In this document: positions 39,490 through 50,159 of the stretch, in pieces
Layout: each line of letters starts with the position of its first letter
How positions within the stretch are numbered: position 1 is the first letter of the stretch
Assembly: GCA_028710415.1 (NCBI GenBank)
Contig: JAQTUE010000001.1
Coordinates: forward strand, 124,001 to 188,000
DNA: 64,000 nt
Direction: 5' to 3'
From: Paludibacter sp.
GTDB taxonomy: Bacteria > Bacteroidota > Bacteroidia > Bacteroidales > Paludibacteraceae
The notes under the pieces: model-generated
Told to the model about the DNA's origin: nothing
What the model saw: only the letters and a program-made list of their open reading frames with translations
The model's database searches: none
Position numbers and translations under genes: made by a program

Positions 39490-39519
39490 TTTGATATTAT
39501 CCTTATTTGACTATATTTG
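39490..39519 (+). promoter_or_regulatory. Promoter of the histone-like gene
   Basis: TTTG at 39490-39493, an 18-bp spacer and TATATTTG at 39512-39519. It lies 62 bp upstream of the ATG and fits the Bacteroidetes housekeeping consensus. Confidence 0.7.
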
Positions 39520-39580
39520 CAGCAGATATTAAGCTGTATTGAATGGTACAGCCATTTAAAAAACTAAACATTATTTGAAA

Positions 39581-39757
39581 ATGGAAGAATTAGTAAACAA
39601 AATCAAAGCAGAATTCGAAGCATTTGCTACAGATGCAAATTTACAGGTTGAGAAAGCAAATAAAGCTGCCGGTACCCGTGCACGCAAAAGCTCACTGGAT
39701 CTGGAAAAACTTTTGAAAGAATTCAGAAAAGTATCTGTTGAAGCTTCAAAGAAATAA
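39581..39757 (+). CDS. Histone H1-like nucleoid protein (Hc1 family)
   Basis: 58 residues: MEELVNKIKAEFEAFATDA, then a lysine- and arginine-rich part (KAAGTRARKSSLDLEKLL) ending in EASKK. This is the small Bacteroidetes H1-like family related to chlamydial Hc1, thought to bind DNA without sequence specificity. ATG at 39581 is chosen over the TTG at 39575. It is monocistronic with a strong promoter and a terminator, as expected for an abundant protein. Confidence 0.88.
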   Translation: MEELVNKIKAEFEAFATDANLQVEKANKAAGTRARKSSLDLEKLLKEFRKVSVEASKK

Positions 39758-39774
39758 GATTTATTTCTTCACAA

Positions 39775-39817
39775 CAAACAAGGCTTTCTCTTAACGGAGA
39801 GAGCTTTTGTTTTTTTC
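39775..39817 (+). terminator. Terminator of the histone-like gene
   Basis: AAACAAGGCTTTCTC pairs with GGAGAGAGCTTTTGTTT around TTAAC and runs into seven T. Confidence 0.85.
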
Positions 39818-39866
39818 TGACTAAGTTGTTTCTTAAATAACAGCATAAATACCCGATTTGTAAATG

Positions 39867-39902
39867 AAAAAACCCTATAAAACAGTAGTTTTACAGGGTT
39901 TT
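39867..39902 (-). terminator. Terminator of gap
   Basis: AAAACCCTATAAAAC pairs with GTTTTACAGGGTTTT around AGTA. On the minus strand the T run follows, 31 bp beyond the gap stop. Confidence 0.85.
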
Positions 39903-39933
39903 GCTTTTCAATGTTGCTTTCGGATTAAATCTC

Positions 39934-41548
<1,615 letters not shown>

Positions 41549-41579
41549 TTGTATAGTCGGATTAAATTAATTATTTTTG
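41549..41579 (+). promoter_or_regulatory. Promoter of the Fic gene
   Basis: TTG at 41549-41551, a 20-bp spacer and TATTTTTG at 41572-41579. The predicted start site, near 41586, falls inside the first unit of the 24-bp repeat. Confidence 0.72.
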
Positions 41580-41580
41580 C

Positions 41581-41676
41581 ATAAAACACTAATGTGTTTA
41601 CGTTATGAAAAACTAATAGCAGCACGACATGAAAAACTAATAACTGCACATCACAGAAAACTAATAACAACACATG
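41581..41676 (+). repeat. Four tandem 24-bp units behind the Fic promoter, probable operator
   Basis: Units begin at 41581, 41605, 41629 and 41653 with core AAAACTAATA at exactly 24-bp spacing. Units 2 and 3 share ATGAAAAACTAATA; the outer two are decayed. An isolated ATGAAAAACTAATA lies at 41451-41464. The position, just after the -7 box, suits autoregulation by the N-terminal DNA-binding-like domain of the Fic protein. Confidence 0.85.
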
Positions 41677-41721
41677 ATTGTGTAGCATAAATTATAGTTG
41701 TTTTAAATACATTGATATATT

Positions 41722-43263
41722 ATGGCAACAATACAAGAGAAATTAGCTGATTCTTTACATGAATTGCAGAGGTTTCAACAAGAAAATAATCATACGATTA
41801 TAAAATCCTCAGATTTGTCAAGGGTTCATTTAGTGAGACTGGTAGATAATGGTTTTCTTCAGGAAGTGATGAAGGGTTGGTATATTTTTTCGCGACCTGA
41901 TAGTGCGCCAGGAGATACAACGAATTGGTATACATCGTTTTGGCAATTTATATCTATGTATGCTCAATCCAGATTTGAAAATGACTGGTGCTTAACACCA
42001 GAACAGTCTTTGGTATTGCATAGCGGCAATATAACTGTGCCTACGCAAGCCATTATTCGTTCCCCAAAAGGTACAAACAACGTCAGAAATCTACTCCATA
42101 ATACAAGCTTACTTGATATTAAAACTTCGATCGGAAATCCAATAATCAAAGAAGTTCAGTTTGGATTGAACTTATATACTTTAGCAGAAGCTTTGATTGA
42201 GTGCAGTCCGGATTTTTTCAGGCTAGACAATATTAGCGCCAGGACTTGTTTATCGCTTCTGCCCGATGCATCAAATATATTAAGTATTTTACTGGAAAAA
42301 GGAAATGCAACAAAAGCAGGCAGACTTGCGGGAGCTTTCCGCAATATTGGTAATACAGCAATTGCGGATGAAATAATGAACACAATGAAAAGTATAGGTT
42401 ATGTTGTAAGGGAAGTGGATCCGTTTACAGATATGGCTGCCATTGCTTATACACGCCCTTCTTCTCCTTATGTCGTTAGATTAAAATTGATGTGGAATTC
42501 CATGAGGGAAGGGGTATTGGCAAATTTTCCGAAGATAACGAAAGTTTCTATTGATATTGAAACCTATATGAAGCATTTGGACGAGCAATATAAACTGGAT
42601 GCTTATCACTCGCTCTCTATTGAGGGTTATAAGGTAACTAATGATTTGATTGAGAAGGTAAGGAGTGGAACTTGGGAACCTGAGAACAATATTTCTGATA
42701 TTGAATTAAGGAATGCTATGGCTGCAAGAGGATATTGGCAGGCATTTCAAGCTGTAAAAGAAAGTGTTGTGAAAGTTATTGAGGGTGGAAACGCAGGTGA
42801 TATTGTTGATGACGATCATAGAACATGGTATCGGGAACTGTTTTCACCAAGCGTTGTGGCTGGTTTGTTAAAACCGGCAGACTTAGCCGGATATAGAGTG
42901 CAGCAGGTATATATCAGTGGTTCCATGCACACTCCATTAAATCCGGACGCTGTCAGAGATGCTATGCCGGTTTTATTTGATTTATTAAGAAACGAACCGG
43001 AAGCTTCAGTTCGAGCTGTGTTGGGTCATTTCTTTTTTGTATATATTCACCCTTATATGGATGGTAATGGTCGTATTGCCCGCTTTCTAATGAATACGCA
43101 ACTTATATCGGGTGGATACAATTGGACTATTATTCCTGTTGAAAGAAGGGCTGAATATATGGATGCTTTAGAAAAAGCGAGTGTTCAAGGTGATATTACA
43201 GATTTTGCTTTATTTATAGCTTCTTTGATACCTGCTGTATTTGAGCAAGAAAATGAAGAATAA
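41722..43263 (+). CDS. Fic family AMPylase-type protein with AbiEi-like N-terminus
   Basis: A 513-residue cytosolic protein. Residues 1 to about 200 resemble AbiEi-type antitoxin or regulator folds: a winged-helix start (SDLSRVHLVRLVDNGFLQEV, GWYIFSRPD) and EQSLVLHSGNITVPTQ. The C-terminal half is a Fic domain with the complete motif HPYMDGNGRIARFL (His near residue 443), expected to transfer AMP or another nucleotide to target hydroxyls. SLSIEG near residue 296 fits the inhibitory (S/T)xxxE(G/N) motif placed before the Fic core, so it is autoinhibited class II. It is monocistronic with a strong terminator. Confidence 0.88.
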   Translation: MATIQEKLADSLHELQRFQQENNHTIIKSSDLSRVHLVRLVDNGFLQEVMKGWYIFSRPDSAPGDTTNWYTSFWQFISMYAQSRFENDWCLTPEQSLVLHSGNITVPTQAIIRSPKGTNNVRNLLHNTSLLDIKTSIGNPIIKEVQFGLNLYTLAEALIECSPDFFRLDNISARTCLSLLPDASNILSILLEKGNATKAGRLAGAFRNIGNTAIADEIMNTMKSIGYVVREVDPFTDMAAIAYTRPSSPYVVRLKLMWNSMREGVLANFPKITKVSIDIETYMKHLDEQYKLDAYHSLSIEGYKVTNDLIEKVRSGTWEPENNISDIELRNAMAARGYWQAFQAVKESVVKVIEGGNAGDIVDDDHRTWYRELFSPSVVAGLLKPADLAGYRVQQVYISGSMHTPLNPDAVRDAMPVLFDLLRNEPEASVRAVLGHFFFVYIHPYMDGNGRIARFLMNTQLISGGYNWTIIPVERRAEYMDALEKASVQGDITDFALFIASLIPAVFEQENEE

Positions 43264-43390
43264 ACGGGCTAAAATAATTGACCTATTTTGAACTTTTGTA
43301 GCAGGATAATTATTTTTCAACGGTAAGTAAATAAATTCACCTCAATCTGACAGGTAAATTTCAATTGATTATTTGGATCTATTCAAAATA

Positions 43391-43425
43391 AAAAAGCCCG
43401 TAAATCATTGAATTTACGGGCTTTT
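43391..43425. terminator. Bidirectional terminator between the Fic gene and tRNA-Ser
   Basis: AAAAGCCCGTAAAT pairs with ATTTACGGGCTTTT around CATTGA, with A and T runs on either side. Confidence 0.92.
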
Positions 43426-43448
43426 ACTGAGCACTGAAATGTTATTTG

Positions 43449-43536
43449 CGGAGAGAAAGGGATTCGAACCCCCGGAACCCTTTTGGAGTTCATACGCTTT
43501 CCAAGCGTACCTCTTCAGCCACTCGAGCATCTCTCC
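43449..43536 (-). tRNA. tRNA-Ser (GGA)
   Basis: 88 nt. The acceptor stem GGAGAGA / TCTCTCC, the D arm, the anticodon stem TACGC / GCGTA with loop TTGGAAA (anticodon GGA), the long variable arm expected of tRNA-Ser, and the T loop GGTTCGAATCC are all visible. The discriminator base is G. CCA is not encoded. Confidence 0.96.
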
Positions 43537-43546
43537 GTATGCTGTG

Positions 43547-43576
43547 CAAAGTTAAACAAAATTTCCTAATTGGCAA
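43547..43576 (-). promoter_or_regulatory. Promoter of tRNA-Ser
   Basis: The minus strand has TTG (complement of 43574-43576), a 19-bp spacer and TAACTTTG (complement of 43547-43554), ten bases before the tRNA. Confidence 0.7.
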
Positions 43577-43680
43577 CAAGTTTATTGGAGCGGATTATAA
43601 ACTTTAAAGGACAAGCTGTTTAATATTTCAATAAACAAACCATTTAGATTTCTAATCCGTTGAAATTGAAAACATATAGT

Positions 43681-43744
43681 TTTTATTCTTTGCTCTTTTT
43701 CTTAATCTTTAATCTTGACTCTTGTTTCTTTGCTCTTGATTCTA
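43681..43744. repeat. Degenerate heptameric array at the tatD 3' end
   Basis: Consecutive 7-bp units of the form nnnnCTT: TAATCTT, TAATCTT, GACTCTT, GTTTCTT, TGCTCTT, then GATTCTA, which includes the tatD stop codon (complement of CTA, 43742-43744). Confidence 0.75.
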
Positions 43745-44515
43745 ATAAAGAAGTTTTGTAAAGACCTCCAACGCATTTTTTGTAGTCACCTCATCAATCT
43801 CCTGTTCGGATAGGTTGTAGATAGAAGCCAGTTTTGAACATACCAGACTTACGTAGCTGCTTTCATTACGTTTTCCACGGTGAGGGGCAGGAGTGAGGTA
43901 GGGGGAATCTGTTTCAAGTAGCAAATGTTTTAACTCAATCTTTTCAACCACAGCTGCCAGCCCTGAATTCTTGAAAGTAACTATGCCATTGATTCCCAAT
44001 TTAAATCCTCCAAATGCAAGTATCTCCTGAGCTTCTTCCAGTGTTCCCGTAAAGCTATGGAAAACACCTGTTAATCCTTTGTCCTTATAAGGCAACAGGG
44101 CATTCATGCTTTCACGGAAGGAATCGCGGACATGGATAATGACCGGTAAGTTATACTCTAACGCCCATTCAATCTGTTGTTTGAATACAATGGTTTGTTC
44201 AGCAAGCAATGTTTTATCCCAGTACAAGTCAATGCCTATTTCCCCGATGGCCAGGTATTCCCTGCGTTCCAGTTCCGATTTTATCAGGGCAAGTTCTTCC
44301 TGGTAATTTTCTTTTACACTGGTAGGATGCAGACCAATGGTAGCATGGCAATAACCCGGATAAGCAGCTTCCAGTGCCAGCATTTGAGGCAAGGTGCCGC
44401 TGTCACAGTTTGGAAGGATGATATGTTTCACCCCAACCTCCTGTGCCCTTTGGATTACTTCATGCCGGTCAGCATCAAAGTCATCGGAATAGATATGTGA
44501 ATGGGTATCAATCAT
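43742..44515 (-). CDS. tatD: TatD family metal-dependent hydrolase
   Basis: A 257-residue TIM-barrel DNase of the TatD family, a 3' to 5' exonuclease and deoxyribonuclease in characterised members. The metal ligands are in THSHIY (4-9), GEIGIDLYW (Glu near 92), IIHVRDS (near 128), FHSFTG (near 155) and LETDSPYL (near 205). Start at ATG 44515. Its stop lies inside a heptameric repeat. It is located downstream of guaA on the same strand, separated by the guaA terminator. Confidence 0.93.
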   Translation of the reverse strand: MIDTHSHIYSDDFDADRHEVIQRAQEVGVKHIILPNCDSGTLPQMLALEAAYPGYCHATIGLHPTSVKENYQEELALIKSELERREYLAIGEIGIDLYWDKTLLAEQTIVFKQQIEWALEYNLPVIIHVRDSFRESMNALLPYKDKGLTGVFHSFTGTLEEAQEILAFGGFKLGINGIVTFKNSGLAAVVEKIELKHLLLETDSPYLTPAPHRGKRNESSYVSLVCSKLASIYNLSEQEIDEVTTKNALEVFTKLLY

Positions 44516-44554
44516 CGATTCATTTACTATTTAGTCATTTGCCATTTACTATTA

Positions 44555-44597
44555 AAAAAAACGCTCAAAGGTACTTCGTACGCTTTGAGGTTTTTTC
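44555..44597 (-). terminator. Terminator of guaA
   Basis: CTCAAAGGTAC pairs with GTACGCTTTGAG around TTC with one bulge. Runs of A and T flank the stem, giving T on the minus strand, 53 bp after the guaA stop. Confidence 0.8.
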
Positions 44598-44649
44598 TAT
44601 AACGCCGAACACGAAACTTTTCAAACTTTCAAACCCTTCAAACTTTCGT

Positions 44650-46170
44650 TTATTCCCATTCAATGGTAGCAGGCGGTTTGGAGCTGATATCATATACAAC
44701 CCTGTTCACACCTTTTACCTTATTGATGATTTCGTTCGACATTTTAGCCAGGAAGTCATAAGGAAGTTGTGCCCAGTCGGCTGTCATGGCGTCGGTAGAG
44801 GTTACTGCGCGCAGTGCAACAGCGTTTTCATAGGTGCGCTCGTCACCCATAACACCTACCGATTGAACAGGAAGCAGGATAACGCCAGCTTGCCATACCA
44901 TGTCGTAAAGATTCCATTCGCGCAGGCCGGTGATAAAGATATCGTCGGCTTCCTGCAGGATGCGTACTTTCTCAGCAGTGACATCACCCAGGATACGTAC
45001 TGCCAGTCCCGGTCCAGGAAATGGCTGACGTTTAATTAAATGATGCATCATGCCTAACTGTGTTCCTACCCTCCGCACTTCATCCTTGAAGAGCAGGCGT
45101 AACGGTTCACACAGTTTAAGTTTCATTTTGTCTGGAAGACCACCCACGTTGTGGTGCGATTTGATCACAGTCCCTGTAATCGAGAGTGATTCAATAATAT
45201 CGGGATAAATGGTGCCCTGTGCCAGCCATTTTACATTTTTTATCTTGTGAGCTTCTTCGTCGAATACATCAATAAAGCCGCTGCCTATGATTTTGCGTTT
45301 TTCTTCAGGATCGGTAACCCCTTTCAATGCTGCATAGAAACGATCCTTTACGTTCACCCCGATCACATTCAGTCCCAGGTGTTCGTAATCTTTCATCACG
45401 TTTTCAAACTCGTTCTTACGGAGCAAGCCATGATCTACGAATATACAGGTCAGGTTTTTACCAATGGCCCTGTTCAGCAATACGGCTGCTACCGACGAAT
45501 CAACCCCTCCTGAAAGGCCCAGCACCACTTTGTCGTTGCCAAGTTGTTTCTTTAGTTCTGCTACGGTCGATTCTACAAATGATGCAGGCGACCAGTCACG
45601 CTTGCATCCGCAGATATTCAAAAAGTTCTCCAGGATCAAGGTCCCGTCGAGGGTATGGTATACTTCAGGGTGAAACTGTACACCCCAGGTTTTTTCGCCT
45701 TCTATCTTGTAAGCTGCCAGTTCCACATCGTCGGTACTGGCTATTTTATTGAAATTATCCGGTATTTTGGTAATACTGTCACCGTGCGACATCCAGATCT
45801 GTGATCCCGGATTTACTTCCTTCATCAATGCATCCTCTGAACTGATATACGAAAGATTAGCACGGCCATACTCCCGCGATCCTGCCGATTCAACAGTACC
45901 ATTCGAAGTATAGGCCATTAACTGGGCACCGTAACAGATTCCCAACACGGGATACTTTCCGCGTATTTGGCTTAAGTCGGTCTTGAATGCCACTGGATCG
46001 TATACTGAATACGGACTTCCCGAAAGGATAACCCCTTTGATATTGTCGGTTTGTTCAGGGAACTTGTTGTAGGGAACGATTTCGCAGTATTGGTTCAGTT
46101 CGCGTATGCGACGACCAATCAGTTGGGTAGTTTGAGATCCGAAATCCAGGATAATTATTTTTTCGAGCAT
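44650..46170 (-). CDS. guaA: GMP synthase (glutamine-hydrolysing)
   Basis: A 506-residue cytosolic enzyme converting XMP to GMP. The N-terminal class I glutamine amidotransferase has its nucleophile in GICYGAQ (Cys near 79) and FHPEVYHT. The ATP pyrophosphatase domain has [16 protein letters not shown] (near 218). The C-terminal dimerisation domain ends [16 protein letters not shown], the canonical end. Start at ATG 46170, with a promoter at 46226-46256. Confidence 0.97.
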   Translation of the reverse strand: MLEKIIILDFGSQTTQLIGRRIRELNQYCEIVPYNKFPEQTDNIKGVILSGSPYSVYDPVAFKTDLSQIRGKYPVLGICYGAQLMAYTSNGTVESAGSREYGRANLSYISSEDALMKEVNPGSQIWMSHGDSITKIPDNFNKIASTDDVELAAYKIEGEKTWGVQFHPEVYHTLDGTLILENFLNICGCKRDWSPASFVESTVAELKKQLGNDKVVLGLSGGVDSSVAAVLLNRAIGKNLTCIFVDHGLLRKNEFENVMKDYEHLGLNVIGVNVKDRFYAALKGVTDPEEKRKIIGSGFIDVFDEEAHKIKNVKWLAQGTIYPDIIESLSITGTVIKSHHNVGGLPDKMKLKLCEPLRLLFKDEVRRVGTQLGMMHHLIKRQPFPGPGLAVRILGDVTAEKVRILQEADDIFITGLREWNLYDMVWQAGVILLPVQSVGVMGDERTYENAVALRAVTSTDAMTADWAQLPYDFLAKMSNEIINKVKGVNRVVYDISSKPPATIEWE

Positions 46171-46225
46171 AATCTTAATTTACAATTTACTAATGTACAA
46201 TTTTCTATCGCCTTAAAAAGTTGCA

Positions 46226-46256
46226 CAAAAGTACGAAAAATGTGATTGTATTACAA
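46226..46256 (-). promoter_or_regulatory. Promoter of guaA
   Basis: On the minus strand CTTG (TTG, complement of 46254-46256), a 20-bp spacer and TACTTTTG (complement of 46226-46233). The start codon is 56 bp downstream. Confidence 0.65.
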
Positions 46257-46668
46257 GCACTCTTCTGGGATTTTGTGTTAATCCATGCATCTTAAATCCT
46301 ATTAATTATCAAATTGATAAATAATTTTGGCTTTTTTGTAGGAACCTGTAGTTTTAGATTGGACTCTGTAAACATTATCTTACTCTTGGTTAAAACTTGT
46401 AATAACCAATCAATCCGGATATACTAGCACTATCTTTTGTTCGTTAAGTAAATCACATTGCCCGGACGGATTTATAAATAAACCTGACTTTGCGATCGGA
46501 TTGATATCAGCCCTTTTCAATCCTGTTGATATTCCTGAAACCGGAAATATTTAAAATATAAGAAATGATAAACTTACAGAACCCCGGGACTTATTGAACT
46601 TATAAATTCTAACTTTGTAAGAATTCACGATAATAGAGTATAAAATAGAAATAACTAATTAATATAAA

Positions 46669-47691
46669 ATGGGATTTTTTTCATTCAATCAAGATATAGC
46701 CATGGACTTAGGTACGGCTAATACGATCATTATTTCCGAAGGTAAGATTGTAGTGGACCAACCCTCTGTAGTAGCGTTAGACAATCGTACAGATAAACTT
46801 ATTGCCGTTGGTGAAAAAGCAAACCTGATGCGTGGTAAAGAAAACGGAGGAATTCGTACGGTTCGCCCCTTACGCGATGGTGTAATTGCTGATTTTACTG
46901 CCTGCGAATTGATGATACGCGGTATGATCAAGATGGTTCCTACCAAAAAACATTTGTTTGCCCCTACATTGAAAATTGTAGTGTGTATACCTTCCGGGAG
47001 TACTGAAGTGGAAATACGTGCAGTGCGTGACTCTGCCGAACATGCCGGTGGACGTGAAATATATATGATTTACGAACCGATGGCTGCTGCTATCGGTATT
47101 GGCATTGATGTTGAAGCTCCGAATGGTTGCATGATCGTTGATATTGGTGGTGGAAGTACCGAAATTGCTGTAATATCGTTGGGTGGCATTGTTACCAATA
47201 AATCAATCCGTATTGCCGGTGATGATTTAACCGAGGATATTATGGAATACATGGGCCGGATGCACAATATTAAAGTCGGGGAGCATACAGCAGAAATGAT
47301 AAAGATAAATGTCGGTGCTGCTTTAGCTGATTTGAAAGATGCTCCCGAAGATTTTATCGTTTACGGTCCTAACCGTATGACTGCCCTTCCTATGCAGGTT
47401 CCGGTTTCCTATCAGGAAATTGCCCTGTGCATGGATAAAACAATCTCTAAAATTGAATCAGCCGTACTAAGTGCACTGGAGCAAACACCTCCTGAGCTTT
47501 ATTCCGATATTATTGAACGCGGCATCTATCTTGCCGGGGGTGGTGCACTCATTCGTGGCCTGGACAAACGCTTATCCGATAAGTTAAATATTGAGTTCCA
47601 CATTGCCGAAGATCCATTGCATGTGGTGGCCATCGGTACAGGTATTGCCTTGAAAAATACGGATAAATATACGTTCCTGATTCGTTCCTGA
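46669..47691 (+). CDS. mreB: Rod shape-determining protein MreB
   Basis: A 340-residue actin-like ATPase that organises peripheral cell-wall synthesis at the inner membrane. The N-terminal membrane loop FFSFNQ is followed by phosphate-1 MDLGTANTIII, PLRDGVIADF, CIPSGSTEVE, IYEPMAAAIGIG, phosphate-2 VDIGGGSTEIAV and the adenosine motif LAGGGALIRGLD. Length is typical. mreC, mreD, pbp2 and rodA, which usually follow it in the phylum, are absent; a convergent gene comes next. A TAACTTTG box is at 46610-46617. Confidence 0.95.
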   Translation: MGFFSFNQDIAMDLGTANTIIISEGKIVVDQPSVVALDNRTDKLIAVGEKANLMRGKENGGIRTVRPLRDGVIADFTACELMIRGMIKMVPTKKHLFAPTLKIVVCIPSGSTEVEIRAVRDSAEHAGGREIYMIYEPMAAAIGIGIDVEAPNGCMIVDIGGGSTEIAVISLGGIVTNKSIRIAGDDLTEDIMEYMGRMHNIKVGEHTAEMIKINVGAALADLKDAPEDFIVYGPNRMTALPMQVPVSYQEIALCMDKTISKIESAVLSALEQTPPELYSDIIERGIYLAGGGALIRGLDKRLSDKLNIEFHIAEDPLHVVAIGTGIALKNTDKYTFLIRS

Positions 47692-48025
47692 TTCGGTAAT
47701 GATTCAGGGATTCAGGCCTGTTTATTAGAAGAAAATGAATGGTATAAATAAATTAACTGGAATTAAATATCCGATGAATTAATTCATTTTCTAATTAATA
47801 TAGTGTACCTTTTTGACTGTTAACTGATATTCAATTTTAGATAAATGTTATAATGGAAGTGTTGGTTAGTTTGACTAAATATGTGAGGAACCAACACTAC
47901 TATTTTCTTTTATTAACAGGTGACTGTCATGAAAATTGTATGTTAGACATTTGTATTATAGCAGTATATATTATTAAATAATATATTTAGTGACTCGTAA
48001 TAAGAGTGAATTAAATAACCAGGTT
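47692..48025. other. Convergent intergenic region with no recognised feature
   Basis: 334 AT-rich bases after mreB. No strong hairpin with a T run, repeat or coding frame could be supported. Confidence 0.5.
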
Positions 48026-49201
48026 TTACCATTTAGTAGTAGCGCCTCCACCTCCTGAATGCCCGCCTCCGAAAGTGCCATTTTTATTTTCTATTAGTTT
48101 ATTTCCACCCATAGTTTGTGAGATTATTATTGCATTTATATCCTCAGACAACCATTTGTCATTAATTAAATTCTCACTTGTATAACCGTTACGTATAATT
48201 TTTAGATAGTTCATCATCCAAAGAGAGATAGTTATTAAAATAATTCCTGAAACAGTAAATGTAATAACAGGCATTCCCAGGCTAAAATAATATTTGAAAG
48301 TAACAACGCTTAATGCAAATACTAATAAACCTACACGTAAAAATAATAATGATCTTTTGAATATGCCATAGTAAATGTATAGTATCGGCATCAATGCTGT
48401 TAATATATAAAAAATAATTGCAAATGGAATATCTTTTCCATTTCTTAAAACAAGGCCCATTAGCAGAACGCTTATTTCTCTAACAACAAAATAATTTACA
48501 GATCCGTAAATGATAACAAGGGCCAGTGTTTTTGCAATAATCAAATGATTTGTAAATACGAAACTTTTTAAACTATTTTCAATCCGCATACATGTCACAA
48601 AAACTAAAAGGAAAATTATCATAAAAATAAATGGCATTAATGATTCAGTTATGCCACCGAAAAAATGAATAGTTCTATAAAGAATACTTATAAAAAGCAT
48701 AAATCCAGCCACAAGAGCTAATAAGTCAAGATATCGAACTGTTATTATCACGGTAATCAAAAGGGCAACGATTAAATACGATAATTCTATGTTATCTCCA
48801 AAACCCAAAATACCAAAGGTCAGAAAAGCAAATCCCGTATAAATCAAAGCTTCGGTAACTCCTGATTTATAATGATTTTTGTCATCAATTAAAACTTTCT
48901 CGGTAACCCAAATTAATAATAAACCTGTTAATACAGATATTATCCTGAAACCAATTTCACCAATGTTGCCAAATACTAAGTTAACCGGGGCAAGAACAGT
49001 TGACAATCCAATAAACGAAAGTATGAAAAGTAGTATTTTCATAAATACAGACGGCGTATACAGTGACGACTTAACTTCTTCACGAATTTTATTGTACTGC
49101 ACTTCATTAATCATTTTACTTTTATGCAATGTTTTAGCTTCAGAAAGCAGTTGATGATTCTCAAGCTCATCAAGATTATATGAAATAAAGGATTCAATCA
49201 T
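48026..49201 (-). CDS. Polytopic membrane protein, DUF4401-like, with Gly-rich tail
   Basis: A 391-residue inner-membrane protein. A cytosolic N-terminal helical region of about 50 residues (ELENHQLLSEAKTLHKSKM) is followed by about ten transmembrane helices. A soluble C-terminus then ends in GTFGGGHSGGGGATTKW. The gene order, with a DUF2157 protein directly upstream overlapping by 8 bp, matches DUF2157/DUF4401 pairs of other bacteria. The terminal Gly/Ser tail ending in Trp resembles the tails of TPM-domain proteins. Function unknown; the pair probably forms a complex. Confidence 0.65.
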   Translation of the reverse strand: MIESFISYNLDELENHQLLSEAKTLHKSKMINEVQYNKIREEVKSSLYTPSVFMKILLFILSFIGLSTVLAPVNLVFGNIGEIGFRIISVLTGLLLIWVTEKVLIDDKNHYKSGVTEALIYTGFAFLTFGILGFGDNIELSYLIVALLITVIITVRYLDLLALVAGFMLFISILYRTIHFFGGITESLMPFIFMIIFLLVFVTCMRIENSLKSFVFTNHLIIAKTLALVIIYGSVNYFVVREISVLLMGLVLRNGKDIPFAIIFYILTALMPILYIYYGIFKRSLLFLRVGLLVFALSVVTFKYYFSLGMPVITFTVSGIILITISLWMMNYLKIIRNGYTSENLINDKWLSEDINAIIISQTMGGNKLIENKNGTFGGGHSGGGGATTKW

Positions 49202-50159
49202 TTGTAAAATGGTTTTTCTTTTTGATTAGAAATAAAATGTACCCGATACAACTAAATGGGAAATAATATGCCAACATAACGTAAATTTCGGTGTTTAACC
49301 ATCTGAATAGATCAATCAATAAGACAGTTAATGCTATATAACCCGAAATACTCGAATATAGAAAAAATAGAAATTCTTTATATTTCCAACTATAATAAAT
49401 TACTGCCCCTGAGGATATAAATAATAAAAATGAAAACATCAATGGATAATTGCTATTAAATAATGCTGCAATGCATGCAATAAAAAATATCAATAATCCA
49501 AAGTTTTGATAGGTAAACCTGAAGTGACTTTTTATACTTTTGACCTGTGAAATATAGCCAAATAATATGAATGTGAGACCAAGCAATATGCCTGTATTGT
49601 ATAGGTTGAAAGTTGGCAACCATTCTCCTTTCACCCAGTTTACGGGAGATATAATTATTCCCAATGTAGCTGAAAAGGCAGTAATTCCCATTGATAGTAA
49701 GCCTCGGTTATCAAATCGGTAGGACATAAATAATAGGATCACAGCACTTACCAATGTAGACCATTTTAGAAGAATATGTGATAAATTAAAATAGACCTGA
49801 ATGTAACTGAATAAACCAATAATTAATAATGCAGCAAGAATTAAAATATAATCATAATATAGATAAATAACTTTAATTTCTTCATTTGAATAAGGAATTG
49901 CATATTTCATTATAAAATAGAAACAGACAATAATACCTCCCAATAGAAGTGCCATGCAGGTCATATGTCCAAAATTACCCATGTTCTGATAAGCAAAATA
50001 TCCTATCCCTGCTGAAAGTAACATGATACCCAGATAAAGCATCAAACGCAATTCATTATAGAGTGAAATTATTTTATTGGTATTGATTGCATCCAGAAAT
50101 TCATATTGTTTTTGATCAAGCAGATCTTTCTCGAATAGTTTCTTATAAATACTTTCCAT
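49194..50159 (-). CDS. DUF2157-like polytopic membrane protein
   Basis: 321 residues with a short cytosolic N-terminus (YKKLFEKDLLDQKQYEFLDA) of the DUF2157 type, then ten or so hydrophobic segments (for example LMLYLGIMLLSAGIGYFAY). It ends in a basic tail (IKKKNHFTND). The stop overlaps the start of the next membrane protein gene, so translation is coupled. No catalytic or transport signature is visible. Confidence 0.7.
   Translation of the reverse strand: MESIYKKLFEKDLLDQKQYEFLDAINTNKIISLYNELRLMLYLGIMLLSAGIGYFAYQNMGNFGHMTCMALLLGGIIVCFYFIMKYAIPYSNEEIKVIYLYYDYILILAALLIIGLFSYIQVYFNLSHILLKWSTLVSAVILLFMSYRFDNRGLLSMGITAFSATLGIIISPVNWVKGEWLPTFNLYNTGILLGLTFILFGYISQVKSIKSHFRFTYQNFGLLIFFIACIAALFNSNYPLMFSFLLFISSGAVIYYSWKYKEFLFFLYSSISGYIALTVLLIDLFRWLNTEIYVMLAYYFPFSCIGYILFLIKKKNHFTND

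Larger units (their letters stand above)
38517..39580. other. Gene-free 1.06-kb region between ileS and the histone-like gene
   Basis: No convincing coding frame or RNA gene. It holds the ileS promoter area, the CCCTCTCAA-type inverted repeat at 38993-39085, and the promoter of the histone-like gene at 39490-39519. Confidence 0.6.
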
